From contig NZ_FWXN01000001.1 of NCBI RefSeq assembly GCF_900176385.1, positions 1 through 64,000 of the forward strand: a stretch of DNA of 64,000 bases. The letters are read 5' to 3'. Position 1 is the stretch's first letter. The number at the start of each line of letters is the position of its first letter. A program made the position numbers and the translations under genes. The notes beneath the pieces were generated by a model. It ran no database searches and was not told where the DNA came from. It saw only the letters and a program-made list of their open reading frames with translations. Positions 25,571-34,965 of the stretch are shown in pieces. This DNA is from Janibacter indicus. Its GTDB lineage: Bacteria; Actinomycetota; Actinomycetes; Actinomycetales; Dermatophilaceae.

Positions 25571-26187
25571 GCCCCACGTTGGTCGAGGTGGCCACACGTT
25601 GGTCGAGGTGGTCCGAGCTCTGCGAGGACCCTCGAGACCCCAACGTTGGTCGAGGTGACCCTCGAGACCTGGTGGGCCTGCGGATGCGTCTCACCAGGTC
25701 TCGAGGCTCAGCCGCGGGCGGCCTTGCACCTCGACCAGCGTGGGACCGGGTTTCGAGGCTCGGCCGCGGACGGCCTTGCACCTCGACCAGCGTGGGACCG
25801 GGTCTCGAGGCTCGGCCGCGGACGGCCTTGCACCTCGACCAGCGTGGTGCGGGGTCTCGAGGCTCGGCCGCGGACGGCCTTGCACCTCGACCAGCGTGGG
25901 ACCGGGTCTCGAGGCTCGGCCGCGGGCGGCCTCGCTCCTCGACCAGCGTGGTGCGGGGTCTCGAGGCTCGGCCGCGGGCGGCCTTGCACCTCGACCAGCG
26001 TGGGACCGGGTCTCGAGGCTCGGCCGCGGGCGGCCTCGCTCCTCGACCAGCGTGGTGCGGGGTCTCGAGGCTCGGCCGCGGGCGGCCTTGCACCTCGACC
26101 AGCGTGGGACCAGGTCTCGAGGCTCGGCCGCGGGCGGCCTTGCTCCTCGACCAACGTGGTGGACGGCCTTGCACCTCGACCAACGTG
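25571..26187. repeat. 52-bp tandem array of the palindromic repeat
   Basis: From about 25699 the unit TCTCGAGGCTCGGCCGCGG...CACCTCGACCAGCGTGG repeats with a 52-bp period (unit starts 25699, 25751, 25803, 25855, 25907, 25959, 26011, 26063, 26115) plus a partial copy at 26160. That is nine full copies. Units differ mainly in GGGCGGCC versus GGACGGCC, CTTGCACC versus CTCGCTCC, and GTGGGACCGG versus GTGGTGCGGG. At 25571-25670 several units stand in the opposite orientation. There are no unique spacers, so it is not a CRISPR array. The period is not a multiple of three, so frames running through it are not genes. Confidence 0.9.
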
Positions 26188-26223
26188 AAGGGGGCCGCAC
26201 CGGTGATCCGGTGCGGCCCCCTT
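26188..26223. terminator. Strong 16-bp hairpin terminator
   Basis: AAGGGGGCCGCACCGG (26188-26203) pairs perfectly with CCGGTGCGGCCCCCTT (26208-26223) around TGAT. It lies 18 bp past the bL37 stop and marks the edge of the array. Confidence 0.75.
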
Positions 26224-26241
26224 CGACAGGTGGTGCAGTGC

Positions 26242-26316
26242 TCAGCTGTTGGGCTTCTTGCCGTGGTTGGCGGCCTTGCCCTTGCGGGAGCGACGCTTGC
26301 GGGCGCGCTTGCTCAT
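26242..26316 (-). CDS. Ribosomal protein bL37 (24 residues)
   Basis: The minus strand encodes a 24-residue, very basic peptide beginning MSKRARKRRSRKGKAANHGK and ending in KPNS. Its ATG is preceded at good spacing by AAGGAG. The composition and the ANHGK-x-PN tail match bL37, the tiny actinobacterial large-subunit protein known from mycobacterial ribosome structures. It is easily missed because of its size. A strong terminator follows. Confidence 0.82.
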   Translation of the reverse strand: MSKRARKRRSRKGKAANHGKKPNS

Positions 26317-26435
26317 GGTGACTCCTTGACTGTGGTGTCCCAGCCGACTGGGACCGAATACAGGCGGTCATTCTGACACAACGCTCGGATCACGACTCAC
26401 GTCGTGCTAGTGATGACGGCCCATGAGGTGGCATC

Positions 26436-26603
26436 ATGGGCCTCGTGAAGAAGATCACCATCATGCTCGCGTCGGCCACCATGGCTTTCTCCCTCGCCGG
26501 CCTCCTTGGTTTCAGGGCAGCCAGTTACGACTGGGCCGGCGTGACCGAGCCCAGCTGGGACTGGGCGCTGCCGGAAGCCGGCACCGCATCTGACCTCGAC
26601 TGA
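26436..26603 (+). CDS. Small 55-residue membrane or exported peptide
   Basis: The ATG frame MGLVKKITIMLASATMAFSL begins with a Lys pair and a hydrophobic segment (to AGLLGF), then a Trp-rich acidic tail (DWAGVTEPSWDWALPEAG). This looks like a signal anchor with a short outer part. Its stop overlaps a possible CTG start of the next gene, and no terminator separates them, so it may be part of that operon. I do not recognise a family. Confidence 0.5.
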   Translation: MGLVKKITIMLASATMAFSLAGLLGFRAASYDWAGVTEPSWDWALPEAGTASDLD

Positions 26604-26680
26604 GCGTCGCCGCGCGTAAGGACACCCCGGAGTCGGCCGGTCAACGGTCGGCCCGTCCTTATGTCCTGACTGTTGCTGCG

Positions 26681-27850
26681 GTGGCCGTTGCCGCGACCAT
26701 CGGCACAGTAGTAGTGATCGGTCCACCCAAGCCCCTCACTTGGGTTGTTGCGATGCTTGCTGTCGCGATGGTTGCCGCCGTCGGGCGTCCTCAGGCCATC
26801 GGGCCGGTGCAGGTTTCGGCGTCAGGCATCGTCCAGATCGCGGCGATACCGCTCTTGGGCCCGGTCGGTGCAGCCCTTGTCGGTGGCCTCCCGGTCATCG
26901 TGGACCGCAACGAGCCGCTCAAGCGATTGTTCAACGCCAGCCAGCGCGTCCTCTTCCTCCTCGCCGGGTCGCTCGCCTATTGGTTGGCGGGCGGGGAGAT
27001 CCTCACCAGTGGCACCGACGACCCCGGGCCGGTCGCCTTGGCCGTCGCGATGACCGCTGCGGCCCTCGTCGCCGCCGTCGTCAACGCAGGGCTCCTCTCG
27101 GTGGTCCTGCAACGCAGCAACGCCGGATCCCTGCGGGTGATCTCGCTGGAGCTGGTCAGGCAGGTCATCCCCTCCTACGCCAGCTACGGCATTGCCGCCT
27201 ACCTCTTGGTCATCCTCTGGGCCCCCGCCGGTCTCGGCCTGGCCTCCGCGGTCCTCTTCCTCCCCGCCATCCTCGTCATCCAGTGGGGTCTGCACACGCA
27301 CGCCACGGAGTGGTCCACCCGTCACGCGCTGCTCACCCCCTTCGTCGAAGCCCTCGACCTGCGCCACCCCGGAGCGGCCGAGGAGACCCGGCTCGTGACC
27401 GGGGCGGCGAGTGCTGTCGCCACGGGCATGGGCATGGGTTCGGCCGAGGTCGACGAGATCGCCACGGCGGCCCGCCTGCGCGACGTCGGCATGCTCGCCC
27501 TCGACGGGGCGCCGCCGGCGATCGTCCGGCGTGACCACCCGGAGGCCGCTGCCCAGGTCGTGGGGTCGGTGACCTTCCTGCGCGAGCCACTCGACCTCAT
27601 CGCCGCCCACCACGAGCGCGTCGACGGCCTCGGGCACCCGCACGGTCTGCGCGGCGCCGACATCCCGCCCGGTGGCCGGGTGCTCGCCGTCGCCGACACG
27701 TGGGGCCACCACGTGGCCGAAGGGGGGTCCCCGGCAGACGCCGTGGCCCACTGCGAGCGGATGGTCGGGGAGAGTCTCGACGAGCACTGCGTGGCCGCCC
27801 TGCGGCGCGCGCTCGAGCGTGACCAGCTCCCGCGGCGGGGAGTCGTCTGA
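26681..27850 (+). CDS. Membrane protein with degenerate HD-GYP-like domain (first of pair)
   Basis: The N-terminal half has several hydrophobic helices (VVAMLAVAMVAAVG, LLAGSLAYWLAGG, VALAVAMTAAALVAAVVNAG, YGIAAYLLVILWAPAGLGLA). The C-terminal half resembles HD-GYP phosphodiesterases: HHERVDGLGHPHGLRG (HHE at 310-312) and GGRVLAVADTW are kept, but the HD pair reads R267-D268 (LRDVGM), so the first metal His is missing. Cyclic-di-GMP hydrolysis alone is unlikely. GTG 26681 is the first standard start; the frame is open to a CTG at 26600 overlapping the upstream stop. It overlaps the next, complementary gene (TGATG). Confidence 0.65.
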   Translation: MAVAATIGTVVVIGPPKPLTWVVAMLAVAMVAAVGRPQAIGPVQVSASGIVQIAAIPLLGPVGAALVGGLPVIVDRNEPLKRLFNASQRVLFLLAGSLAYWLAGGEILTSGTDDPGPVALAVAMTAAALVAAVVNAGLLSVVLQRSNAGSLRVISLELVRQVIPSYASYGIAAYLLVILWAPAGLGLASAVLFLPAILVIQWGLHTHATEWSTRHALLTPFVEALDLRHPGAAEETRLVTGAASAVATGMGMGSAEVDEIATAARLRDVGMLALDGAPPAIVRRDHPEAAAQVVGSVTFLREPLDLIAAHHERVDGLGHPHGLRGADIPPGGRVLAVADTWGHHVAEGGSPADAVAHCERMVGESLDEHCVAALRRALERDQLPRRGVV

Positions 27851-29109
27851 TGGCCGCGGTGGCTCGCCGGCCGGGCCTGGTGCTCTTCGCCGTCGCCGTC
27901 CTGCTCGGGTCGGTCGCAGCACTGCGCGCCGACGTCACCGAGGAACAGATCAGACCGCTGACGCTCGTCGCCCTGGTCGCGATCGTCCTCGGGGAGCAGC
28001 TGCCGATGCGTATCTCGGGCAGGGTCATCGCGCCGCTGACGACGGCGCCGGCGCTCGGGTTCATCCTCACCCCACTGGCCGCCAGCGGCGTGCGGCTCTC
28101 GGCGTGGACGGTGCTCGCCGTGGTGTGGCTGTGCATCCTGCTCGGCGGTCTCATCGCGCGCCTGCGGGGGCTGTCGGTCGTCGAGGGCTCGTTGGGCTCG
28201 CGCTTCCTCGGCATGGCCGTGACGACACTCATCGCTCGCGGCATCGTCACCGACGGGCAAACGCTCGTCGAGTGGGCCTTCGACGTGCAGACCCATGCGG
28301 CTCTCGGGGCACTCGGCCTGCTCCTCGCCGCGCTCGCGGGCGGCCTCGTCGAGCGGGTGCTCGACAACCTCGTCGTGTGGATCGGGCAGCGCGGCTCGTT
28401 TGCCCACATCGTGGCGGCGGAGGTGGGCCCCCTTGCCGGCATCTCGATGGCCACGGTCGCCACCGGCCCGCTCATCGCGCTCGCCAGCCCGGTGCTCGAC
28501 TGGGCCGCCACCCCGCTCCTCATCCTCCCGGTGCTGCTCAGTTACCTCTCGGTCCAGCGCGTCGTCGCCACCCGACAGGCCATGGAGGAAGCCGTGATCG
28601 CCCTGTCCCGCTTCAGCGAGATCACCGAGCTGACCCGTGCCGGGCACGTCCAGCGGGTCGCCGACCTCAGCGTCTCCATCGGCCGGGAGATGGCTGTCGA
28701 CGTCGCGATGCTGCGCGACATCGAGCGCACCGCGCTGCTGCACGACGTGGGCCAGCTCGGGCTCGACGAGCCGCTGCGCACCGGCGCGACGATCCACGCG
28801 AGCACCTCGGAGGAGGCGGTGATGGCCCGCTCGGTCAAACGGGTCATCGCGGGCACCCCGCAGCTCGCCGAGCTCACGCCCTATCTCGACCAGGTGCGCA
28901 CCCCCTTCCGTCGGGCCCGCGAGTTCGGCGAACGGATCCCGCTCCCTTCGCGCATCGTGCGGGTCGCCAACGCCTGGGACGACATCACCGAGGGCGCGGT
29001 CTCACCCCGCGCCCGCGCCGTCGCCCTCGAGCGCCTGCACCTGGGCCTCGGTTACGACTACGACCCCGAGGTCGTCGCCGCCCTCGAGCGCGCCCTGAGC
29101 GCCCACTGA
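27850..29109 (+). CDS. Membrane protein with HD domain lacking the GYP part (second of pair)
   Basis: The 419-residue protein has a six- or seven-helix N-terminus (LVLFAVAVLLGSVAALRA, LSAWTVLAVVWLCILLGGLI, LGALGLLLAALAGGLVERVL, SPVLDWAATPLLILPVLLSY). Its C-terminal domain keeps the HD pair H298-D299 (LLHDVGQLGL), but the HHExxDGxGYP block is replaced by PYLDQVRTPFRRAREFGERI. It therefore has what the preceding protein lacks and lacks what that protein has. The start overlaps its neighbour's stop. A membrane signalling heterodimer is plausible but inferred. Confidence 0.7.
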   Translation: MAAVARRPGLVLFAVAVLLGSVAALRADVTEEQIRPLTLVALVAIVLGEQLPMRISGRVIAPLTTAPALGFILTPLAASGVRLSAWTVLAVVWLCILLGGLIARLRGLSVVEGSLGSRFLGMAVTTLIARGIVTDGQTLVEWAFDVQTHAALGALGLLLAALAGGLVERVLDNLVVWIGQRGSFAHIVAAEVGPLAGISMATVATGPLIALASPVLDWAATPLLILPVLLSYLSVQRVVATRQAMEEAVIALSRFSEITELTRAGHVQRVADLSVSIGREMAVDVAMLRDIERTALLHDVGQLGLDEPLRTGATIHASTSEEAVMARSVKRVIAGTPQLAELTPYLDQVRTPFRRAREFGERIPLPSRIVRVANAWDDITEGAVSPRARAVALERLHLGLGYDYDPEVVAALERALSAH

Positions 29110-29125
29110 GCGCCCGCCGACCGCG

Positions 29126-31126
29126 CTACTGCACCGTCTTGCTGTAGGTCGTCACGATGCCCGTGGAGTAGCCGGACCGGCGGGCGATGACCTTGACCTG
29201 GAGCCGCTTGCCCCGGTCGAAGGAGCGCGCCGTGTAGGTCTTGGCTGTCGCGCCGCTGATCGCCACGCCGTTGCGGTACCACTGGTAGGAGTAGCTCTTC
29301 GGCGTGGGCGTCCACGACCCGACCATGACCGTCGAGGTGCGCCCGACCTTGGGCGTGCCGGAGATGTAGGGGCGGGTCGTCGCGTGGATCGGGACCCCGA
29401 CCTTGCCCGAGGTCACTGCGCGCGAGGTGTAGCCGCTGCGCTTGGCGGTCACCGTCACGGTGAGGTAGCGACCGGCGTCGGCGGTCTTGGCCGTGTAGGT
29501 GCGGCCGGTCGCCCCGGAGATCGCGACGCCGTTGCGCTTCCACCGGTAGGAGTAGGACGAGGGCGTCGGCGACCACGAGCCGGTCGATGCGGTGAGGGTC
29601 TTGCCGACCCCCTTGGTCCCGCTGATGCGCGGCGAGGCCTTGACGGTGAACGTGCCGAGCGTGGTGTTGTTGCTGATGTCGATGACCGCCTGCGTCGACG
29701 AGGTCGACACGGTCGTCACCCGTACCCGACCGCCGTAGCTCGTCACGGTGCGGCCTGCGGTGAGCACCGCGTCGGGGTCCCAGCCGCCGGTGGGTGTGGG
29801 GTCGAGCAGAACGGAGGACTGGTCGGGCCCGACGCGCAGCACGCGCACGCCGGTCGCCATGTCCCAGACGTTGGAGGCGTCGCGCCCGGTCGGCGTGCGG
29901 TACTCGACGTAGTAGGTGACGCCGGTCGAGACGTCCTTGACCTTCGCCGCGCGGATGCCCGCGCGACCCGACATCGGCTGCAGGGTCACGCGTGTCGTGC
30001 CCGACCCCGCCGTGACCGTGGCCGCCGAGGAGAGCATGCCGGTGCGGATCGCGTGCGGGGAGGAGAGCATCGGTGCGTGGGGCTCGTCGGAGCCGGCCCC
30101 GCCCATGTTGTCGAGGCTGTCGCCGTAGGGGTCCTCGAAGCACCCGCTCGCCCACCCGCTGCCGGAGCGGGCCGCGTCGCTGCGGCCGCTGCACACGAGG
30201 AAGTTGGCGTGGCCGAGCGACATGTTGTGCCCGATCTCGTGGGTCAGGACGGGGTGGAGTCGGTCGGCGACGTTGACGAAGCCGGCGCTGTTGGGGGAGC
30301 CACCGATCGACCCGAGCCCGTAGCCGCAGTAGGTGTCGGAGGCCGCGGGCGGCATCGACAGCACGAGGCTGGAGTTGGCGCTGCCGGTCCAGCCGGTGCG
30401 CTCCATCGCCTCGTTCCAGATGACCCACGGGTCGGTGTCGCACGAGTAGGCCGAGGTGTAGCGCGGCTTGACCGTCGGGGCCGCGATCTTGAGCTCGCTG
30501 CGGGACTGGTCGCGCCAGTAGGCGTCGGCACCAGCGACCTGGGTCGTGGCCTCCGCGCTCGTCACCGGGTGGCGCGTCATGCCCCGCGGCGTGACCTCGA
30601 CATAGGTGATCCGGCGGGTGGCCGGCGTGTAGGCGGCGGTCGAGGCCCGGGTCGTGACGAGCCGGTCGACGCTCAGGGCGCTGGCGCCCGGAGCGAAGGC
30701 GGCATCGCGGGTCGCCCGCCCGATGGCCGACGACGCGGGTGCCGGGCTGCTGTCGGAGGCGGCCGCGAGGTCGGCTGGCCCGAGGTCGTGTCGGGTGTCC
30801 TCCCCGCCGAGCGAGGTGATCGTCGAGGTGCCGTCGGCCTCGGCGGCCTCGGTGACGACCTGCGGCACGGCGACGTCGACCGTCGCGGTGGCCCCGACAG
30901 GGACGTCGTCGACCCCGGCCCCGGTCACGGGGACGAAGCGATCACCCACGCGCAGCGCGGTGAAGGCGGTGCCCCCCTTCGTCTCGACGGAGGTGCGCAT
31001 CACCTCGCCGGTGAGCCGCACGAGGGCGTCGTCGGCAGTCCCGGGGGCGGCCTGCGCACTCGTGGCGAGGGCGCCGCCGGCAAGTCCGCAGGAGAGGAGC
31101 AGGGCAAGGAGGGGGCGGGCGTGCAT
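29126..31126 (-). CDS. Secreted zinc metalloprotease (gametolysin/reprolysin-like) with two repeat domains
   Basis: The 666-residue protein starts with a signal peptide (RPLLALLLSCGLAGGALATS, cleavage near AQA-AP). The zinc site HEIGHNMSLGH is at 296-306, the metzincin HExxHxxGxxH pattern; a Met in HAPMLSSPHAIRTG could form the Met-turn. The C-terminus carries two roughly 85-residue units (about 490-665), each with ISGT-x-G-x-T, SWSPTPSSYSYRWKRNG or SWTPTPKSYSYQWYRNG, and SGYTS, probably a surface- or polymer-binding fold. It acts outside the cell. The AraC-type regulator lies directly upstream on the same strand. Confidence 0.85.
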   Translation of the reverse strand: MHARPLLALLLSCGLAGGALATSAQAAPGTADDALVRLTGEVMRTSVETKGGTAFTALRVGDRFVPVTGAGVDDVPVGATATVDVAVPQVVTEAAEADGTSTITSLGGEDTRHDLGPADLAAASDSSPAPASSAIGRATRDAAFAPGASALSVDRLVTTRASTAAYTPATRRITYVEVTPRGMTRHPVTSAEATTQVAGADAYWRDQSRSELKIAAPTVKPRYTSAYSCDTDPWVIWNEAMERTGWTGSANSSLVLSMPPAASDTYCGYGLGSIGGSPNSAGFVNVADRLHPVLTHEIGHNMSLGHANFLVCSGRSDAARSGSGWASGCFEDPYGDSLDNMGGAGSDEPHAPMLSSPHAIRTGMLSSAATVTAGSGTTRVTLQPMSGRAGIRAAKVKDVSTGVTYYVEYRTPTGRDASNVWDMATGVRVLRVGPDQSSVLLDPTPTGGWDPDAVLTAGRTVTSYGGRVRVTTVSTSSTQAVIDISNNTTLGTFTVKASPRISGTKGVGKTLTASTGSWSPTPSSYSYRWKRNGVAISGATGRTYTAKTADAGRYLTVTVTAKRSGYTSRAVTSGKVGVPIHATTRPYISGTPKVGRTSTVMVGSWTPTPKSYSYQWYRNGVAISGATAKTYTARSFDRGKRLQVKVIARRSGYSTGIVTTYSKTVQ

Positions 31127-31195
31127 GGGGTGCTCCGTGGCGAAGGGGGAGGCGCCGACTGTGCCTCGATCACAGGATCGTAGACCCGTGCAGCG

Positions 31196-32095
31196 TCACT
31201 GACCATCACCTGCGGCATCGGGCGCGTGGCGGGAGCGGTTGGCGGCGCGGTGCCGCTGTGCGGCCAAGGTCCGCATGGCCGAAGGGGAGGTCCGGTCGTT
31301 GGCGCGGAAGGCACGGCGCATCGCCTGCAGCGACGAGAAGCCGCTCTTGGTGCTGACCTCGGCCAACCCGAGGTCCGGCTGCTGGGTGATGAGGGCGGCC
31401 GCGACGTTGACCCGGATCGAGGCGATGCTCGCACTGACGGTCGTGGCCTGCTCCTGGAAGGCGCGGGAGAGGTGGCGCGTCGAGACGTTGAAGACGGCCG
31501 CGATGGACTCGGGCCCAAGGCCCCGGTCGGTGTAGTGGTCGGCGATGTGGTGCACGACCGCCGAGTAGAGGCTGTGCTCGGGCGCGCTCGTCGGCCGCAG
31601 CCGGCTGTCGAGGAAGAGGCCGCCCAGCAGGTCGCGCAGCGTGCGCTCGATGAGGTGGCGGGCGAAGGTCCCGGTCGGCGGCTCGGCAAGCACCGAGGCG
31701 AGGACGACCTCGGTGATCCGGGTCAGGGCCGGGTCGACGGGGGCGATCTGCCTCAGCCCGGGCGCGGTCTCGAGCAGACCGGGGCCGGAGGCGACCGACA
31801 CGAAGCTCGCCAGCCCGAGGCGTGCCCCGTCGAGCACCTCGATCGTCGCGTGGACGGGCTCGATGACGAGCGTGGAGTGGGGGAGCGGGACGAGCGTGCC
31901 GTCGTGGCGTCGCAGCCGGCAGGTGCCCTCGAGGACGAGGGCCATGTGGACGGGGTAGCGCTGCCGGTCGATGTCGACGGTTGCGGGTCCCGCCACGTGG
32001 CGGCCCCGGATGTCATCCGTCACGGGGCGCCACGCGGCCGCCGGTGCGCTCGGCGTCTCCCCCCGGAGGCTGGTGTGCTGCCCTTCAAGATTCAA
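31196..32095 (-). CDS. AraC-family transcriptional regulator
   Basis: The C-terminal 100 residues form the AraC double helix-turn-helix (LGPESIAAVFNVSTRHLSRA, FQEQATTVSASIASIRVNVA, LAEVSTKSGFSSLQAMRRAF). The N-terminal part resembles the AraC-binding-like domain (VALVLEGTCRLRRHDGTLVP as a cupin-like strand set). TTG 32095 is chosen because GGAGA precedes it by 7 nt; the frame is open upstream through repeats. The metalloprotease gene follows after 69 bp and may be its target. Confidence 0.78.
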   Translation of the reverse strand: MNLEGQHTSLRGETPSAPAAAWRPVTDDIRGRHVAGPATVDIDRQRYPVHMALVLEGTCRLRRHDGTLVPLPHSTLVIEPVHATIEVLDGARLGLASFVSVASGPGLLETAPGLRQIAPVDPALTRITEVVLASVLAEPPTGTFARHLIERTLRDLLGGLFLDSRLRPTSAPEHSLYSAVVHHIADHYTDRGLGPESIAAVFNVSTRHLSRAFQEQATTVSASIASIRVNVAAALITQQPDLGLAEVSTKSGFSSLQAMRRAFRANDRTSPSAMRTLAAQRHRAANRSRHAPDAAGDGQ

Positions 32096-32166
32096 CTGAC
32101 CATCTCCTGACTCTTCGCCGTGTGTCCGAAATTGACCAGATCGTGTCCGAAGTCGATCATCGCACC

Positions 32167-32390
32167 TTCTCCGCTGGTTGAGGTGCGACGACCTCCGCTG
32201 GTTGAGGAGCGACGACCTCCGCTGGTTGAGGTGCGACGACCTCCGCTGGTTGAGGTGCGATGACCTCCGCTGGTTGAGGTGCGACGACCTCCGCTGGTTG
32301 AGGTGCGACGACCTCCGCTGGTTGAGGAGCGACGAAGGAGCCTCGAAACCAGCCCGCCCGACGTGTGACGAAGGAGCCTCGAAACCCGCT
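32167..32390. repeat. 24-bp tandem repeats and palindromic repeat ends
   Basis: CTCCGCTGGTTGAGGTGCGA, followed by CGAC, repeats seven times with a 24-bp period (about 32168-32335). Then come two ends of the family type (GGAGCCTCGAAACC). It lies between the divergent araC-type gene and the malic enzyme gene; the rest of 32096-32507 holds only their promoters. Since 24 is a multiple of three, frames cross it, but they are not convincing as protein. Confidence 0.85.
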
Positions 32391-32507
32391 CGCCCGATGT
32401 GCGAGGATTGCGCTCGGCTCACCCGCCGCCCGTCGTGGCCCCACCCGGCCGCTGCAGGGCGCCCCCCCACCATCTGCTTCACCGAGTTCTGCCGAGGTTT
32501 GTCTGCC

Positions 32508-33668
<1,161 letters not shown>

Positions 33669-33672
33669 CCGT

Positions 33673-33794
33673 ACGGTGGTCGAGGTGCGGGGCCGCCCGC
33701 GAACTGACCGCACGTTGGTCGAGGTGCGAGGCCGCCCGCGAACTGACCGCACGTTGGTCGAGGTGCGAGGCCGCCCGCGGCCGAGCCTCGAGAC
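33673..33794. repeat. Palindromic repeat family, three units
   Basis: Three units start GGTCGAGGTGCG(A/G)GGCCGCCCGCG. The first two are truncated (AACTGACCG) and the third is complete to GCCTCGAGACC. They separate the malic enzyme gene from the PqqD-like gene. Confidence 0.85.
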
Positions 33795-33815
33795 CCCACG
33801 ACGAAGGGAGCGCCG

Positions 33816-34091
33816 GTGACCCACTGGCGGATCGCCCCCGGCGTCGCCTGGGTGGGTGATGCCCACCGCGTCGCGTTGGTCGACACCCGGCGCGGGGCGC
33901 AGGCGGTGCCGATGCATGTGCAGGCGCCCTTCGCCGCGCTGTGGACCGCCCTCGGGGACGGACCGGTCGCGCAGGCGGACCTCGAGGTCGCTGCCGCGGG
34001 CGTCGTGGACGAAGGGGAGGTAGTCGCCTTCGTCGCGAGCTTCGTCGAGTCCCTCGGCGGGCTCGGTGTCGTCGAGGAGGTCACGCCGTGA
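33816..34091 (+). CDS. PqqD-like small protein
   Basis: The 91-residue protein has the short winged-helix layout of PqqD-like peptide chaperones: a beta region (RIAPGVAWVGDAHRVALVDT) then FAALWTALGDGPVAQADLE and a C-terminal helix (VVAFVASFVESLGGLGVVEE). It overlaps the following nucleotidyltransferase gene by GTGA. PqqD-like proteins present precursor peptides to modifying enzymes, but no precursor peptide or radical SAM gene is seen nearby. The assignment is by shape and context. Confidence 0.5.
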   Translation: MTHWRIAPGVAWVGDAHRVALVDTRRGAQAVPMHVQAPFAALWTALGDGPVAQADLEVAAAGVVDEGEVVAFVASFVESLGGLGVVEEVTP

Positions 34092-34936
34092 GCAGCATCC
34101 CGCTGACCCTCGCCGAAGCCGTGCCCCTGGGTACGGTGTGGCTGCAGCGGTTGCTCGCCGACGCGGGGATCCGATCCCTCGCCATCAAGGGCCCGGCCTT
34201 CGTGGAGCTCGGGGTGCGTCGGCCGAGGCAGAGCAACGACATCGACCTACTGGTCGCGCCGGAGGTGTACGCAACTGCGACTGACGTCTTGGTGGCTGGC
34301 GGCTGGAAGGTGGTGTCGTACAACCTGCCGCCCGGCCTGGAACACACGAAGTACTCGGTGACGCTTCGGCACGACCAGATGCCCGCGACCGTGGACCTGC
34401 ACCAGCGGTTCGAGGGGATGCTCGCACAAGATGTCTTCGACACCTTGTGGCATGAGCGCGAGAGCGTCGTCATTGCGCATCAGGAGGTGACCACGGTCGG
34501 TCGAGACCACGCACTGATCATGGAGTTGCTGAACGCGGTGAAGCCGCAGCCGCCCACCGCTCGTGCAGTGGCGGCCGGTCAGGTGGTTGATCGTGCCGCG
34601 GTCACCTGCGATCCCCATGACCTTGCTGCGGCTGCTCGTGCGGTGGGAGCCCGGCACACCGCGGCGGACCTGATCGTCGCACTCGGGGGAGAGCGACCGA
34701 CGGACCCGCCATCGTCCGAAGAAGCCGAGTGGATCGCCAACCCGTTCAGCTACAACCGGCTTGACCTGTTGCGGGACACCATGCGACAGGCTCCTCACCA
34801 CCTGCCCCAGGTGCTGTTGGAACAACTCTTGCTGACTCCCGACGCGGCCAAGTTCTGGGCACTGACCAACGACCTCGAGTACCGGGGCCGAGTGCAGGTC
34901 CTGTGGCATCGCGTGCGTCGACAGATGGCTCGCTAG
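34088..34936 (+). CDS. Nucleotidyltransferase-fold family protein (NTP_transf_5-like)
   Basis: The 282-residue protein contains IRSLAIKGPAFVELGVRRPR, then QSNDIDLLVAP, the Gly-x-DxD catalytic pattern of the nucleotidyltransferase fold, and a further acidic residue in ATVDLHQRFEG. Members of this family often sit with PqqD-like proteins in peptide or polysaccharide gene sets; their substrates are mostly unknown. The GTG start overlaps the upstream stop. Codon use is less GC-biased than neighbours, suggesting acquisition. Confidence 0.72.
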   Translation: MSSIPLTLAEAVPLGTVWLQRLLADAGIRSLAIKGPAFVELGVRRPRQSNDIDLLVAPEVYATATDVLVAGGWKVVSYNLPPGLEHTKYSVTLRHDQMPATVDLHQRFEGMLAQDVFDTLWHERESVVIAHQEVTTVGRDHALIMELLNAVKPQPPTARAVAAGQVVDRAAVTCDPHDLAAAARAVGARHTAADLIVALGGERPTDPPSSEEAEWIANPFSYNRLDLLRDTMRQAPHHLPQVLLEQLLLTPDAAKFWALTNDLEYRGRVQVLWHRVRRQMAR

Positions 34937-34965
34937 CGTTCTTTCGTTCTTACGAGAGCCTGATG

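Noticed and set aside
25571-26187. CRISPR-like array
   Set aside because: Units follow each other directly with no unique spacers, and no cas genes are near.
25449-26376. Several long overlapping frames on both strands with repeats such as RPRPSLETRSHAGRGA
   Set aside because: They come from the 52-bp array, whose period rotates the frame; no protein feature or ribosome site supports them.
32178-32507. 110-residue N-terminal extension of malic enzyme (RCDDLRWL repeats)
   Set aside because: It translates the 24-bp repeats and lacks a ribosome site; the enzyme family begins at GTG 32508. Unlike CysN, a good internal start exists.
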